A DNA stretch of 64,000 nt from the NCBI GenBank assembly GCA_963681505.1, contig OY811972.1, positions 2,684,163-2,748,162 on the forward strand, given 5' to 3'. A program made the translations under genes and the position numbers. Below the pieces are notes generated by a model. It was not told the DNA's origin and did no database searches. It saw only the letters and a program-made list of their open reading frames with translations. Of this stretch, positions 25,601-29,818 are shown piece by piece (the stretch's first letter is position 1; each line of letters begins with the position of its first letter). This DNA comes from Eunapius fragilis. Lineage: Eukaryota; Porifera; Demospongiae; Spongillida; Spongillidae.

Positions 25601-28600
25601 AGCGAGTGGCATAATCGCTCATCACCAAAATGTAGCGATTCCCGGACAGCGTTCTGGGTAGTGGCCCAACAATGTCCATTGCCACCCGTCGGAAAGGCTC
25701 CATCACTATTGGCAATGGAATAAGGGGAGCCTTGCTTCCCTTCTGCCTTGATGTTTTTTGGCAGATGTGGCAGCACTTACAGAACTCCTCCACATCCCTG
25801 TATAGAGTAGGCCAGTAGAACCGACTAAGGATCCATTTGACCGTTTTGTTCTTGCCTAGATGTCCCTTCTGCCTTGATGTTTTTTGGCAGATGTGACAGC
25901 ACTTACAGAACTCCTCCACATCCCTGTATAGAGTAGGCCAGTAGAATCGACTAAGGATCCGTTTGACCGTTTTGTTCTTGCCTAGGTGTGCTGCAAGTGG
26001 CACCTCATGTGCAAGCTGCAGTACTGCCTTACGACACTGCATGGGTAGCACCAGCTGTTCCACTGCCGAATCTGGGTTACCCTGTCTCTGGATCCATCGC
26101 AGAACCAATAACCCTTCAGACTGATAGTAGTGTGACTGACTCCTGTGGCTGTCGGGTGCCACACACAGATCTGATCTGAGCCAACAAAGGATCTGTCTCC
26201 TGCAGCTTCTGGAGCTTCACAGCAGACATGTCGAGTGCTCCCCCTGGAATGTCCTGTCTCCTCTGCATCCTCTTCTGACTTCTGATCAGTTTGACTCTAG
26301 ACTGCCCTCCACCAAACAATTAATTATCCAATATTGCTCTCACAGAGGTACAATAGAGTTTAATACAATACTCATTATAACATATCTCTTAATATCATAT
26401 TTGCATTCCCAGACTCCACATATCCCAGGGGATTTTCCAGAAATTGCTTTCATATTTTGAGGATGCATGCCACAGGCTAGATCTGCAACTGGCTCATTTA
26501 CAACAAGATGGCCTGTCCAGTACAACTGTATTAGACATGCACTCCAAGACATTACAAGAGCTTGTCAAAACAAGAGAAGATTTGGAGCTGGCAGAACAAG
26601 AAAGAGAGACAGTGCAGCAGATGCTTACACACAGCTCCATGACGGATGCCAACCTAGATGAAGAGCTTGAAAGCCTCAAGGAGTTCTGTCGTCAAAGCAA
26701 CAAAAATGTGCAAACACTGGTAAACAAAGTGCATGTACTTGTAATGCACAGACTTAAATTGTATATTTTTACCAAGGTACTAAGGCTTAATGGTCTGATG
26801 GAATCATTGGAGAAGGGTTTCAATGATCACCTTTTGTGAAAGGAATATCAACCACATAGGATGCAATGGGTGTCCATCGTCAAAAGTATTATGGTGGGAT
26901 TTTCGTTGGTAACCACGTGCACAAAATTCTTCAAGTAAGTTTGCGTGCTTCTATTTTGTGCTAAAAATTATAGCAAATGTATATCCAGCCATCTAATGTG
27001 GAGGCACTGTGCTCATCAGTTGTGCAAATAGCACAAACCTTAGGTGTACTTCACTCAGAAGCACAAGAGGTGCATGTATACAAACTTTCACACCATCTTT
27101 TCTCAATGTTCCTGTTGCCACAGCTTGTATGACAGTTGTGCTATGTCTCAATGGAGCATTGTAAATTAGGTAAGAACAAGAGTCTCATGCTAACACAGAA
27201 GTTAATTGCATTTTTATTTTAACAGGCAATGCTATCAAGGATTTTTTTAACACCTTTGATACCACGTTCAAGGGTGCCAGAAGAACTATAAAAATGCACA
27301 TCCTAGAACACCACATGCTGGATTGGATTCGTTCCCACCATGCTGGATGTGGGTTGATGGGTGAGCAGGGGGCCGAGTCCATCCACTCCCAGTTGAACAG
27401 CCTTGCAGCTACGTATAAAACCATCCCCGATCCAATAGACAGGCTTAAGTGCATTATGAAGGAACACTACTTAAAGGTGTCTCCTCAAATTCAGAGTGCA
27501 ACACCTCCTAAACAAAAAAGACTTAAGCTTACCTAGATGCAATTGCTCAATAAGATGTAGTAATACCATATTTATTCTCATGTGTCTTCACTAGACAGCA
27601 CAACCTAATGGATTCAAGAGTGTTGGATGGTTGGCTAGAATGTTAAAATGGCATCGTGATTCAGGTAAGCCAGGTTAAGCTAGGTAGGAGGTAGCCTTTT
27701 TGTCACATTTTGGAAATGCATGTGACCGTGTGGTCATCCACTGAAACAACTCGCTCGGTCCCTACAGTATCCGACTGAAGACGATCCCGCCGCTTGTCAC
27801 CACTTGCGAAGAACTGATCGCACGGTCCGACGCGTAATATATCCTCAGAGACAGGGATACGGCATTTTTAATGCAACACTGCTCACAACTCTATGCACTT
27901 ACATAAGCCAGCACAATAATGCGGCACAGCGCCCCCATTGCGTTCAACACAGGGCGCTTTTGGCCCGCGCACCAAACAACAATAGAGCCGAGGGGAAATC
28001 CTCCATTACCATACACCAATTAACAGTTCAGTCCGCCACATTTGGTTATCGACAATTCAAAATTCGTCAAGATTCTGCCTTGTAATCATACGAGTAGCGT
28101 TTAGTACGGCCCAAATATTACAATACAATTACCAAAATATACAACCGACTATTTGATCACAGTAGGCACTCCTCCAGCCAATTCTGAAGCTATTAGTGAA
28201 ATTTCCATTCTTTAAATGCCAAGTTATACGTGGTCAAGAAGAAGGAGGAGGATTATTCCGGGACTGGATACGAGGACGGGCAGTACCCTCTTTTTCTCTA
28301 CAACCGCGCGGTTTTGCGACATGAAGCAAACGGCGAAATTACTCACTTTCGTCTTCTCTTTCATTCAAACAACTGGCTAAACAACTTACTAAATGATCCG
28401 ATCATTAGGAATATTGTTATAAACGGGTCGCGTGTTTTTGATGATTTCATAGTCGGGGTCAAATCCTATATGGAAGTTTCTAGCGAAACTCCCGGAAATG
28501 AAAGCATATTGTTTTGTTTGCATAGGTATGTCCATTCAGTGTGTTGAATATGGTTGTAAAAAGAACCTATCAAGCATGATTCACTGTATAGTGGAACCCT

Positions 28601-29818
28601 ACATGTACTTTACATTCGATGCTCAACAAAGCTAGTGTTAGATTTTTTTTTGTGTATAGCTTCACTGATCATTGGGCCTTTAACTGAAATAAGATCTTTG
28701 GTGTACATGCTTACATCCATGTTGTTGTACATTTATATAAGGCTGAAGGCTAAAGGAGCCTGTTTGGTGCAGGAATACGTTGATTGAATCCAAAGTTAAG
28801 CAAGCCAAAATGATTATGGATGTCAGGACACAGCCACTACAGTGTATCTTTTGTTTGAAATCCAGATTGCACTCTTTCTATGAACGCTGAATTGTCCGCG
28901 ATAATACTTTTGTCACCCAAGTGATGAAATGTTAATGAAATGATCAATGTTTCAGCAATAGCGGCATGTATTTTGATGCTGGCGGTGGTATATAAGGTGT
29001 AAAAAGGAAGGAAACAAGGGATAATAAAAAGGGGAAATGTAATAGTCCTATATTTTGCCAATTTGTAGGACATTACGTTTGTTTGTGAAATATAGCATTA
29101 TTACATTTCCCCTTCTTATTAAACTGTGTTTCCTTCCTTTTTACACTACTATACAAACCTGTATACAATCAACGTTCTCACAGAGAATGTTTTTATTACT
29201 TGTTGATAATTAATACCTCCATATTATCAGGTAATCATGACAATGAGCCAACACCTTTGTGAAACAAGACAACTACTCCATAACATAATAAAACAGAAGC
29301 AACAAACAGAACAACAACTCCAAGGCACTAGGAAACAGAAGGAACAAACAGAACAACAACTCCAAGAAACAAGGAAACAGATGGAACAAACAGAACAACA
29401 ACTCCAGGACACAAGGAAACAGAAGGAACAAGCAGAACAACAACTCCACGAAACAAGGAAACAGATGGAACAAACAGAACAACAACTCCAGGACACAAGG
29501 AAACAGAAGGAACAAACAGAACAACAACTCCAAGACACAAGGAAACAGAAGGAACAAGCAGAACAACAACTCCAGGACACAAGGAAACAGAAGGAAAAAA
29601 CAGAACAACAACTCCAGGACACTAAGAAACAGAGGGAACAAACAGATCTAGAACGACAACTCCTAGACACAAGGAAACAGAAGGAACAAACTGAACAACA
29701 ACTCCAAGGCATTAAACAAATGGTTGAGTCACATCCAATCACTAAGACAGAAAACTTTATGACTTACAACTCCATTAGCACTTCTGAAACCAAGGTGTTT
29801 ACCATTGCACCTCATTAG
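1332..29818 (+). CDS. Ankyrin-repeat/coiled-coil gene 1 (5' partial), gene span
   Basis: This entry covers the exons listed separately below: ankyrin exons at 1332, 1947, 2920, 11237, 12883, 15488 and 19418, a half ankyrin exon at 19901, and a terminal coiled-coil exon at 29231-29818. All exon junctions are phase 0 GT-AG, so they can be joined in any combination without a frameshift. The first exon lies upstream of the window. Paralogous gene 2 has the same exon classes in the same order. Ankyrin repeats are protein-binding modules, and the C-terminal coiled coil suggests oligomerisation or scaffolding; no enzymatic domain is visible. The function is unknown. Introns are full of repeats and transposons. 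Which ankyrin exons are really spliced together cannot be read from DNA alone. Confidence 0.75.
1434..1790 (+). repeat. Conserved intron block following type A exons
   Basis: The sequence after the A exon donor is repeated almost verbatim after four other A exons: 3022-3385, 11339-11690, 12985-13345 and 39251-39595. Shared landmarks are GGTGGTATTGGATTGGAGAGG and GGATCCACCATCATCA. Short open frames inside it are conserved only as far as the DNA is. They contain no domain and shift frame between copies, so I read this as co-duplicated intron and not as coding sequence. Confidence 0.8.
1947..2045 (+). CDS. Ankyrin exon, type B (gene 1, B1)
   Basis: A 99-bp phase-0 exon lies between a TTACAG acceptor and a GTTGGC donor. 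It encodes 33 residues, beginning NGWSPLMKAS and ending with the NINHTNK loop. This is the second repeat type of the array; other copies are at 15488, 19418, 37748 and 54617, plus a broken one at 49139. The donor is non-consensus after GT, but it is the same in every copy. Confidence 0.85.
2046..2919 (+). repeat. Conserved intron block between B and A exons
   Basis: About 870 bp from the B exon donor to the next A exon acceptor. Recognisable full or partial copies occur at 10440-11236, 12280-12882, 15587-15935 with 16896-17210 (split by an insertion), and 54716-55610. Landmarks include GATGGGCCTTGAGGGGTGTG and TCATCTCATTGTGAAAGTG. These copies act as empty-site controls for several transposon insertions described below. 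Confidence 0.8.
2920..3021 (+). CDS. Ankyrin exon, type A (gene 1, A2)
   Basis: A 102-bp phase-0 exon (CATACCAG acceptor, GTAAGT donor) encoding an ankyrin repeat that starts INTTPLYVAS and ends NIAESA. It differs from A1 by only a few residues. Confidence 0.85.
3420..4130 (+). repeat. Duplicated intron block (copy at 14396-15130)
   Basis: This runs from GGGCTGTAGGTACTGTACAT through the CTTGTCCCATCACCTTGC phrase to the pre-A-exon sequence. It is repeated at 14396-15130 with small indels. No coding potential was recognised. At the 3' end, near 4120, the copy departs from the expected pre-exon sequence and no A exon follows, so an ankyrin exon has been lost here. Confidence 0.7.
4600..4690 (+). 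pseudogene. N-terminal Cys-rich motif of an unrecognised repeat-borne gene family, copy 1
   Basis: The frame encodes CRVCRSYLVATRKRSRPSYK followed by CTEF, a C-x2-C...C pattern. The same pattern appears at 34941-35030 (CRVCGRLLVAPDNK...CTEF). The presumed C-terminal end of this copy lies at 7330-7441. The intervening DNA contains a hAT remnant and no continuous frame. I do not recognise the family; a zinc-binding, DNA-binding head of a transposon protein is one possibility. Confidence 0.4.
4691..5359. other. No supported gene
   Basis: The open frames here (including one of 117 codons at 4925-5278) show no domain, splice context or similarity elsewhere in the window. The stretch may be the decayed middle of the repeat-borne gene whose ends are at 4600 and 7330. 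Confidence 0.3.
5360..6243 (-). pseudogene. hAT-like transposase, internally deleted
   Basis: Read on the minus strand, the first part (about 6213 to 5930) encodes SFNDAWLANAEFKKLVARDA, then CTICKKSFS...SHADGNKHKQ. This is a C2H2/BED-like zinc finger with the C-x2-C...H-x4-H arrangement. After a frame break near 5890 the second part encodes LLLSHGQASVERGFSVNKEI, which resembles the C-terminal hAT dimerisation block, then a lysine/glutamate-rich tail ending at 5360. The catalytic core is absent. The two ends have been joined by an internal deletion, as in typical non-autonomous hAT derivatives. Confidence 0.6.
6500..6735 (-). mobile_element. Probable hAT 5' terminal region
   Basis: On the minus strand the element would start at 6735 with CAGGGTTCGTACAGGTTTTG, followed by TGGAAAAGTTATGGA. 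This resembles hAT ends that begin CAGGG. It lies about 500 bp upstream of the deleted transposase and in the same orientation. The opposite terminal repeat and an 8-bp target duplication were not found, so the full element cannot be bounded. Confidence 0.45.
7330..7441 (+). pseudogene. C-terminal motif of the unrecognised family, copy 1
   Basis: One frame reads FGLLGEQGAESNHARF. After a one-base insertion, another reads FNMLQRTYH. This matches the pattern GLxGEQGAESIHxxxNxLxxxY seen in the better copy at 27226-27536 and the decayed copy at 43392-43560. The frameshift shows that the copy is dead. Confidence 0.45.
7442..7950. repeat. Non-coding stretch; 7796-7925 repeated at 36286-36425
   Basis: No gene is recognised. 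The segment beginning TCATGTTTCAAAGGTCGGTG and ending near CAGGCCGCAAACTACTG has a diverged second copy just left of the assembly gap at 36429, marking an uncharacterised dispersed repeat. Confidence 0.5.
8290..8770 (+). repeat. GC-rich imperfect direct repeats
   Basis: The phrase GGGTCCCGCAGCTG occurs near 8310 and 8490. The phrase GCTCCTACC(N)GTCCACGCTGGAC occurs near 8585 and 8640 with a period of about 57 bp. Phrases of the form CCGCCGCTCGCGGTCGCGC occur near 8390 and 8682. This is probably the leader region of the retroelement fragment. The long open frames through it look like by-products of GC-rich repeats. Confidence 0.5.
9030..9789 (+). pseudogene. Gag-like ORF of the DIRS/Ngaro-like fragment, frameshifted
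   Basis: The first frame (to about 9425) ends with a helix-rich region and WVTYDR. The second frame (from about 9425) gives LYHQQAAAACSLSWATKDES, LYNETFAGR, then a CRLCLSEHHSTKAC knuckle and a CCCH-like CRCYNQDRC...CRFRHVC finger. The frames are separated by an apparent 4-bp duplication (GATCGATCGG where GATCGG is expected). From my knowledge of such proteins, the order 'YDR..Y, W....LYNE.F.GR, C-x2-C-x4-H-x4-C, CCCH' is typical of a gag-like protein preceding a tyrosine-recombinase retroelement polyprotein. Confidence 0.55.
9907..10237 (+). repeat. Satellite-linked dispersed repeat, copy 2
   Basis: One 72-bp satellite unit (9907-9960) is followed by the 280-bp dispersed block described at 684-960. 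It directly abuts the truncated end of the GC-rich retroelement fragment. Confidence 0.7.
10238..11236. repeat. Ankyrin-gene intron (B-to-A type)
   Basis: From about 10440 this matches the intron block at 2046-2919. The expected B exon upstream is missing. It holds no gene. Confidence 0.6.
11237..11338 (+). CDS. Ankyrin exon, type A (gene 1, A3)
   Basis: A 102-bp phase-0 exon (TACCAG acceptor, GTAAGT donor) encoding NNRTPVYVASREGHHDVMQT and ending NIAKSD. Compared with A1 it carries the TPVY and SREGHH variants shared with the exon at 39149 and the broken exon at 15138. Confidence 0.85.
11690..12882. repeat. Ankyrin-gene intron with duplicated blocks
   Basis: 11690-12260 matches 13345-13830 and 39590-40320 (shared phrases around CCTGAATAACCCATTAATGC and TCGATTTTTCAGGTTT). 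12280-12882 is another copy of the B-to-A intron. No gene was recognised. Confidence 0.6.
12883..12984 (+). CDS. Ankyrin exon, type A (gene 1, A4)
   Basis: A 102-bp phase-0 exon (CATACCAG acceptor, GTAAGT donor) encoding an ankyrin repeat that begins DNVTPLYVASQNGHHDVV and ends NIAASD. Confidence 0.85.
13345..15137. repeat. Ankyrin-gene intron, duplicated blocks
   Basis: 13345-14390 is related to 39590-40790, and 14396-15130 is a copy of 3420-4130. A poly-C run lies near 15061-15079. No gene was seen. Confidence 0.55.
15138..15184 (+). pseudogene. Truncated ankyrin exon, type A (gene 1, A5)
   Basis: The exon starts normally after CATACCAG (NNRTPVYVASHGGHH) but breaks off after GGTCATCATGA, 47 bp in. 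It runs directly into a foreign reverse-transcriptase fragment on the opposite strand. The donor and second half are lost, so the exon cannot be spliced normally. Because all neighbours are phase 0, skipping it would keep the gene in frame. Confidence 0.8.
15185..15433 (-). mobile_element. Reverse-transcriptase scrap of a Ty3/gypsy-type element
   Basis: The minus frame encodes FCYTGMPVGISSATGIFQRT, MDNLMQGIRDVAVYM and ILVTGKTDEQ. This is the palm region of a gypsy RT, with the catalytic box reading YMHD where YIDD is expected, so the first aspartate is lost. The piece is about 250 bp and has no LTRs or other domains. It starts and stops abruptly inside an ankyrin unit. It looks like filler DNA joined at a break, not a retrotransposition product. 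Confidence 0.75.
15488..15586 (+). CDS. Ankyrin exon, type B (gene 1, B2)
   Basis: A 99-bp phase-0 exon (ATTACAG acceptor, GTTGGC donor) encoding DGLSPLMAASMNGYVEVV and ending NINHTSK. It lies immediately downstream of the RT scrap; its own acceptor and about 55 bp of intron are preserved. Confidence 0.85.
15936..16223. mobile_element. Palindromic MITE, copy 1 (arms about 130 bp)
   Basis: The left arm begins ACAAGTAAAGAAAAACATTC. The right arm is its reverse complement, ending in CTTTACTTGT, with a loop of about 26 bp around TTCTTTTGGTTCTGTTTC. Related copies lie at 21403-21621, 28996-29204, 31399-31553, 58897-59157 and 61827-62118. There is no ORF. The arms would form a very long hairpin RNA if transcribed. 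Confidence 0.8.
16617..16653. repeat. GAC/CGA triplet run
   Basis: About twelve consecutive GAC triplets lie inside the composite element. The copy at 61437-61460 has about eight of the complementary triplet, so the run varies in length between copies. Confidence 0.9.
17213..17465. mobile_element. Unclassified 253-bp insertion with TTAG duplication
   Basis: The gene 2 intron at 55385-55410 reads GATTAGCTAAGCTCTCAATAG. Gene 1 has GATTAG, then 253 extra bases, then TTAGCTGAGCTCTCAATAG. The insertion is flanked by TTAG at 17209-17212 and 17466-17469, a possible 4-bp target duplication. It contains GTCGGTCGGTCGGG and CCCCAAAACCCAAACCCAA-like phrases but no ORF. No terminal inverted repeats and no pol III boxes could be assigned with confidence. 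Confidence 0.55.
17897..18118. mobile_element. CACTA-type MITE with TCA duplication
   Basis: Inverted ends CACTGCAAGAAAAGTATGG... and its complement ending TTGCAGTG bound a 222-bp element. TCA lies on both flanks (17894-17896 and 18119-18121), a 3-bp target duplication. Ends starting CACTG with A-rich continuation and 3-bp duplications fit the CACTA/EnSpm group. The arms are long (about 90 bp), forming a hairpin. Confidence 0.65.
18018..18324. repeat. Tandem duplication of the MITE right half plus flank
   Basis: The sequence from ATCAGATAACTGTAGTTGTG (18018) to CCATCCCAAT (18165) is repeated at 18166-18324. The second copy carries 11 extra bases (CCCAAGTTTCT) also found in the left arm. The duplication therefore followed MITE insertion and involved template switching within the hairpin. 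Confidence 0.75.
18325..19417. other. Intron without supported genes
   Basis: No coding signal. 19015-19290 has a diverged copy at 48750-49040 in gene 2, including the G-run next to ACCCCAT(T/A)CGAAAAGTG. A small palindrome containing paired GAATTC sites lies near 18880-18930. Confidence 0.5.
19418..19516 (+). CDS. Ankyrin exon, type B (gene 1, B3)
   Basis: A 99-bp phase-0 exon (ATTACAG acceptor, GTTGGC donor) encoding EGWSPLMVASWKGHVEVV and ending NINHTNK. It is the last full ankyrin exon of gene 1. Confidence 0.85.
19901..19972 (+). CDS. Terminal half ankyrin exon (gene 1, C)
   Basis: A 72-bp phase-0 exon (TTCATTAG acceptor, GTGTGT donor) encoding 24 residues, DGKTALKYAVKKEIVKILKT then LPSK. 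This is the first helix pair of a capping ankyrin repeat, lacking the GADVN loop. Its counterpart is at 55686-55757. Joined to the next exon it continues in frame into VIMTMSQHL. Confidence 0.8.
20071..20250 (+). repeat. Intron segment inverted relative to gene 2
   Basis: The 180 bp from TGTACCAGGAATTCC to CCAGACCTTATTTTTCAATG matches the reverse complement of 55881-56080. The flanking introns are collinear in the same orientation in both genes. One paralog has therefore suffered a local inversion, or a mobile piece inserted in opposite directions. Confidence 0.65.
20263..21088. mobile_element. TTAA-flanked non-autonomous DNA transposon
   Basis: The 826-bp element has inverted ends CAC(A/T)GGTTCCGTGAGAATCG that continue as about 60 bp of imperfect inverted repeat (with GTCGAAC/GTTCGAC and TAGAAAATTAGTC blocks). 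TTAA flanks both sides (20259-20262 and 21089-21092). The inverted gene 2 counterpart reads GGATTTTAATGTAG, an unoccupied TTAA site. TTAA duplications fit piggyBac-like or Kolobok-like elements. No transposase is present. Confidence 0.65.
21403..21621. mobile_element. Palindromic MITE, copy 2 (right arm shortened)
   Basis: Outer ends are TAGTAACTAAAAA and its complement. The left arm is complete, while the right arm lacks about 65 bp. It lies exactly where gene 1 departs from gene 2 (GCTATCGCAACACTAG here, GCTATAGCAACATAAT at 56410). It also abuts the truncated RNase H of the gypsy remnant. Confidence 0.65.
21650..22501 (-). pseudogene. RT (C-terminal part) and partial RNase H of the gypsy remnant
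   Basis: The frame resumes at PRIDDLIDQLG directly beyond the nested element. It contains LDLIHGYWQVPM, FGLFQFRVMPFGLQGAPATF, the catalytic YIDD box (minus strand of about 22247-22260), LGMTGYYRTFI, and RNase H start LLQTDASDVGVGAVLSQ. It ends within the RNase H after YATIEKGCLAIKLAT, where a different sequence takes over. The RT palm and thumb are intact at the residue level, but the gene is split and truncated. Confidence 0.85.
22497..22508 (+). promoter_or_regulatory. Left target duplication and RSS-like heptamer
   Basis: CGTGG followed by CACAGTG. The inner motif GGACATTT begins at 22530. Confidence 0.7.
22502..24416. mobile_element. Transib-like non-autonomous element with RSS-like ends
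   Basis: Both ends begin CACAGTGGTTTA (left at 22502, right as its reverse complement ending at 24416). The flanks carry the 5-bp duplication CGTGG (22497-22501 and 24417-24421). Removing the element and one CGTGG restores the RT codons for MPRIDD exactly. CACAGTG ends with 5-bp GC-rich duplications fit Transib, the transposon group related to RAG1. A motif GGACATTT recurs inside both ends, 21 nt after the left heptamer and 11 nt after the right one. No transposase is encoded. The middle holds a LINE tail (about 23322-24180). Confidence 0.7.
23322..24059 (+). pseudogene. C-terminal part of a non-LTR retrotransposon polyprotein
   Basis: The frame starts ARLLSVSAPHAASWL and contains CSLCPGLARDRLGNHATTC, a CCHC-like zinc motif. 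This is followed by a region with RPSDVLVLNWERGKHAALDI then TVTSPL, which looks like a PD-(D/E)xK-type nuclease fold as in LINEs with restriction-like endonucleases. It ends after CIPLAVETYGNWG...RALLARC at 24059. One in-frame TGA occurs at 23829 where a cysteine codon is expected. An AATAAA lies near 24160. The 5'-truncated, 3'-complete shape is typical of LINE insertion. The same family probably supplied the RT pieces at 60190-61107. Confidence 0.6.
24410..24421 (-). promoter_or_regulatory. Right RSS-like heptamer and target duplication
   Basis: CACTGTG on the plus strand (CACAGTG on the minus strand) is followed by CGTGG. The inner GGACATTT motif (minus strand) ends its complement at about 24398, 11 nt from the heptamer. 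Confidence 0.7.
24413..25120 (-). pseudogene. Integrase C-terminal module and RT N-terminal part
   Basis: Contains KLWYDHNARQRELKPGDLVL, AQWKGPYPVLHRTS (GPY/F-type module), then RT motifs LIEKEIKEMLDAGVIEPSSS, PIVLVDKKDGTLR and AYPMPR, where the nested element interrupts. A one-base shift separates it from the upstream integrase frame near 25121. Confidence 0.8.
25122..26162 (-). pseudogene. Integrase with a duplicated zinc-finger segment
   Basis: A 346-codon frame. The HHCC region LAHEVPLAAHLGKNKT...CKCCHICQKTSRQKG is followed by a second copy of its last 42 residues. The DNA repeat has a period of 126 bp (25741 versus 25867 on the plus strand). The catalytic triad is present: Asp in AMDIVGPLP, Asp in ILTDQESNF, Glu in HPQTDGLVERFNKT. 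The 42-residue duplication keeps the frame and would give a second Cys-x2-Cys pair. Confidence 0.85.
26116..26319 (-). pseudogene. Linker upstream of the integrase in the gypsy remnant
   Basis: Encodes KLQKLQETDPLLAQIRSVC, equivalent to KVLKVLQETDPTLKALRG in the copy at 50890-50980. It is out of frame with the integrase below. The element is truncated just upstream. Confidence 0.6.
26441..27536 (+). pseudogene. Unrecognised repeat-borne gene family, copy 2 (best preserved)
   Basis: Exon-like blocks with good splice sites: 26441-26719 (CHRLDLQLAHLQQDG..., a helical segment; GTAAAC donor), 26870-26934 (DAMGVHRQKYYGGIFVGNHV then HKILQ; GTAAGT donor), 26974-27175 (with one in-frame TGA near 27130), and 27226-27536. 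The last encodes FNTFDTTFKGARR, HILEHHMLDWIRSHHAG, GLMGEQGAESIHSQLNSL and a C-terminal KQKRLKLT. The YYGGxFxGNH and GEQGAESIH motifs recur in decayed copies at 7330 and 43392. The multiple copies suggest a transposon gene, possibly a transposase. I cannot assign a known superfamily. Confidence 0.5.
27537..28223. other. No supported gene; GC-richer stretch at 27750-28080
   Basis: 27750-28080 is more CpG-rich than its surroundings and could be a promoter-like leader. No motif supports this firmly. Confidence 0.25.
28224..28525 (+). CDS. Possible exon, unknown product
   Basis: An open frame from a possible AAG acceptor to a GTATGT donor reads LYVVKKKEEDYSGTGYEDGQ, LYNRAVLRHEANGEI and VFDDFIVGVKSYMEVS. 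Composition and codon use look coding-like. However, its last 15 bases coincide with intron sequence conserved in gene 2 (ATTGTTTTGTTTGCA at 56438). The rest lies in the block absent from gene 2, so it is either an exon of an inserted gene or a chance frame. Confidence 0.25.
28526..28995. repeat. Intron block shared with gene 2 (56450-57085)
   Basis: GCCTGTTTGGTGCAGGAATAC, GCAAGCCAAAATGA and GAATTGTCCGCGATAAT phrases are shared with gene 2 in the same order. This confirms collinearity downstream of the large insertion. No gene was seen. Confidence 0.65.
28996..29204. mobile_element. Palindromic MITE, copy 3 (left arm truncated)
   Basis: The left side starts inside the arm (GTGTAAAAAGGAAGGAAAC). 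The right arm is complete to TTTTTATTACTTGTT, just 26 bp before the coiled-coil exon acceptor. The copy at 58897-59157 occupies the same place in gene 2, so this insertion predates the gene duplication. Confidence 0.7.
29231..29818 (+). CDS. Terminal coiled-coil exon (gene 1)
   Basis: After a CATATTATCAG acceptor the frame reads VIMTMSQHLCETRQLLHNII in phase 0, continuing from the LPSK exon. It is followed by ten 14-residue units of the type KQKEQTEQQLQDTR (one unit has 16 residues), then QMVESHPITKTENFM and a stop at 29816. Fourteen residues are two heptads, with Q/L/T at core positions, so a long parallel coiled coil is predicted. The unit is a 42-bp coding minisatellite. The gene 2 counterpart has only five units. 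There is no signal peptide or membrane segment. Confidence 0.8.
   Translation, partial: VIMTMSQHLCETRQLLHNIIKQKQQTEQQLQGTRKQKEQTEQQLQETRKQMEQTEQQLQDTRKQKEQAEQQLHETRKQMEQTEQQLQDTRKQKEQTEQQLQDTRKQKEQAEQQLQDTRKQKEKTEQQLQDTKKQREQTDLERQLLDTRKQKEQTEQQLQGIKQMVESHPITKTENFMTYNSISTSETKVFTIAPH

Larger units (their letters stand above)
21622..26319 (-). mobile_element. Gmr1-like Ty3/gypsy remnant with nested insertion
   Basis: Read on the minus strand, the domain order is integrase zinc region, integrase core, GPY/F-type module, RT, RNase H. Integrase lying before RT is the Gmr1-like (copia-like) arrangement. Gag, protease and both LTRs are missing: the 5' side stops at about 26319 and the 3' side stops inside RNase H at the MITE near 21650. 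A 1915-bp DNA transposon (22502-24416) splits the RT. Frameshifts occur near 26140 and 25121. The element sits in the long last intron of gene 1 and has no counterpart in gene 2. Confidence 0.85.

Noticed and set aside
29227..29742. Cys/Phe-rich minus-strand frames opposite the coiled-coil exon
   Set aside because: They are shadows of the 42-bp coding repeat, which is open on both strands; the plus-strand frame has the splice site, paralog and non-repeat flanks.
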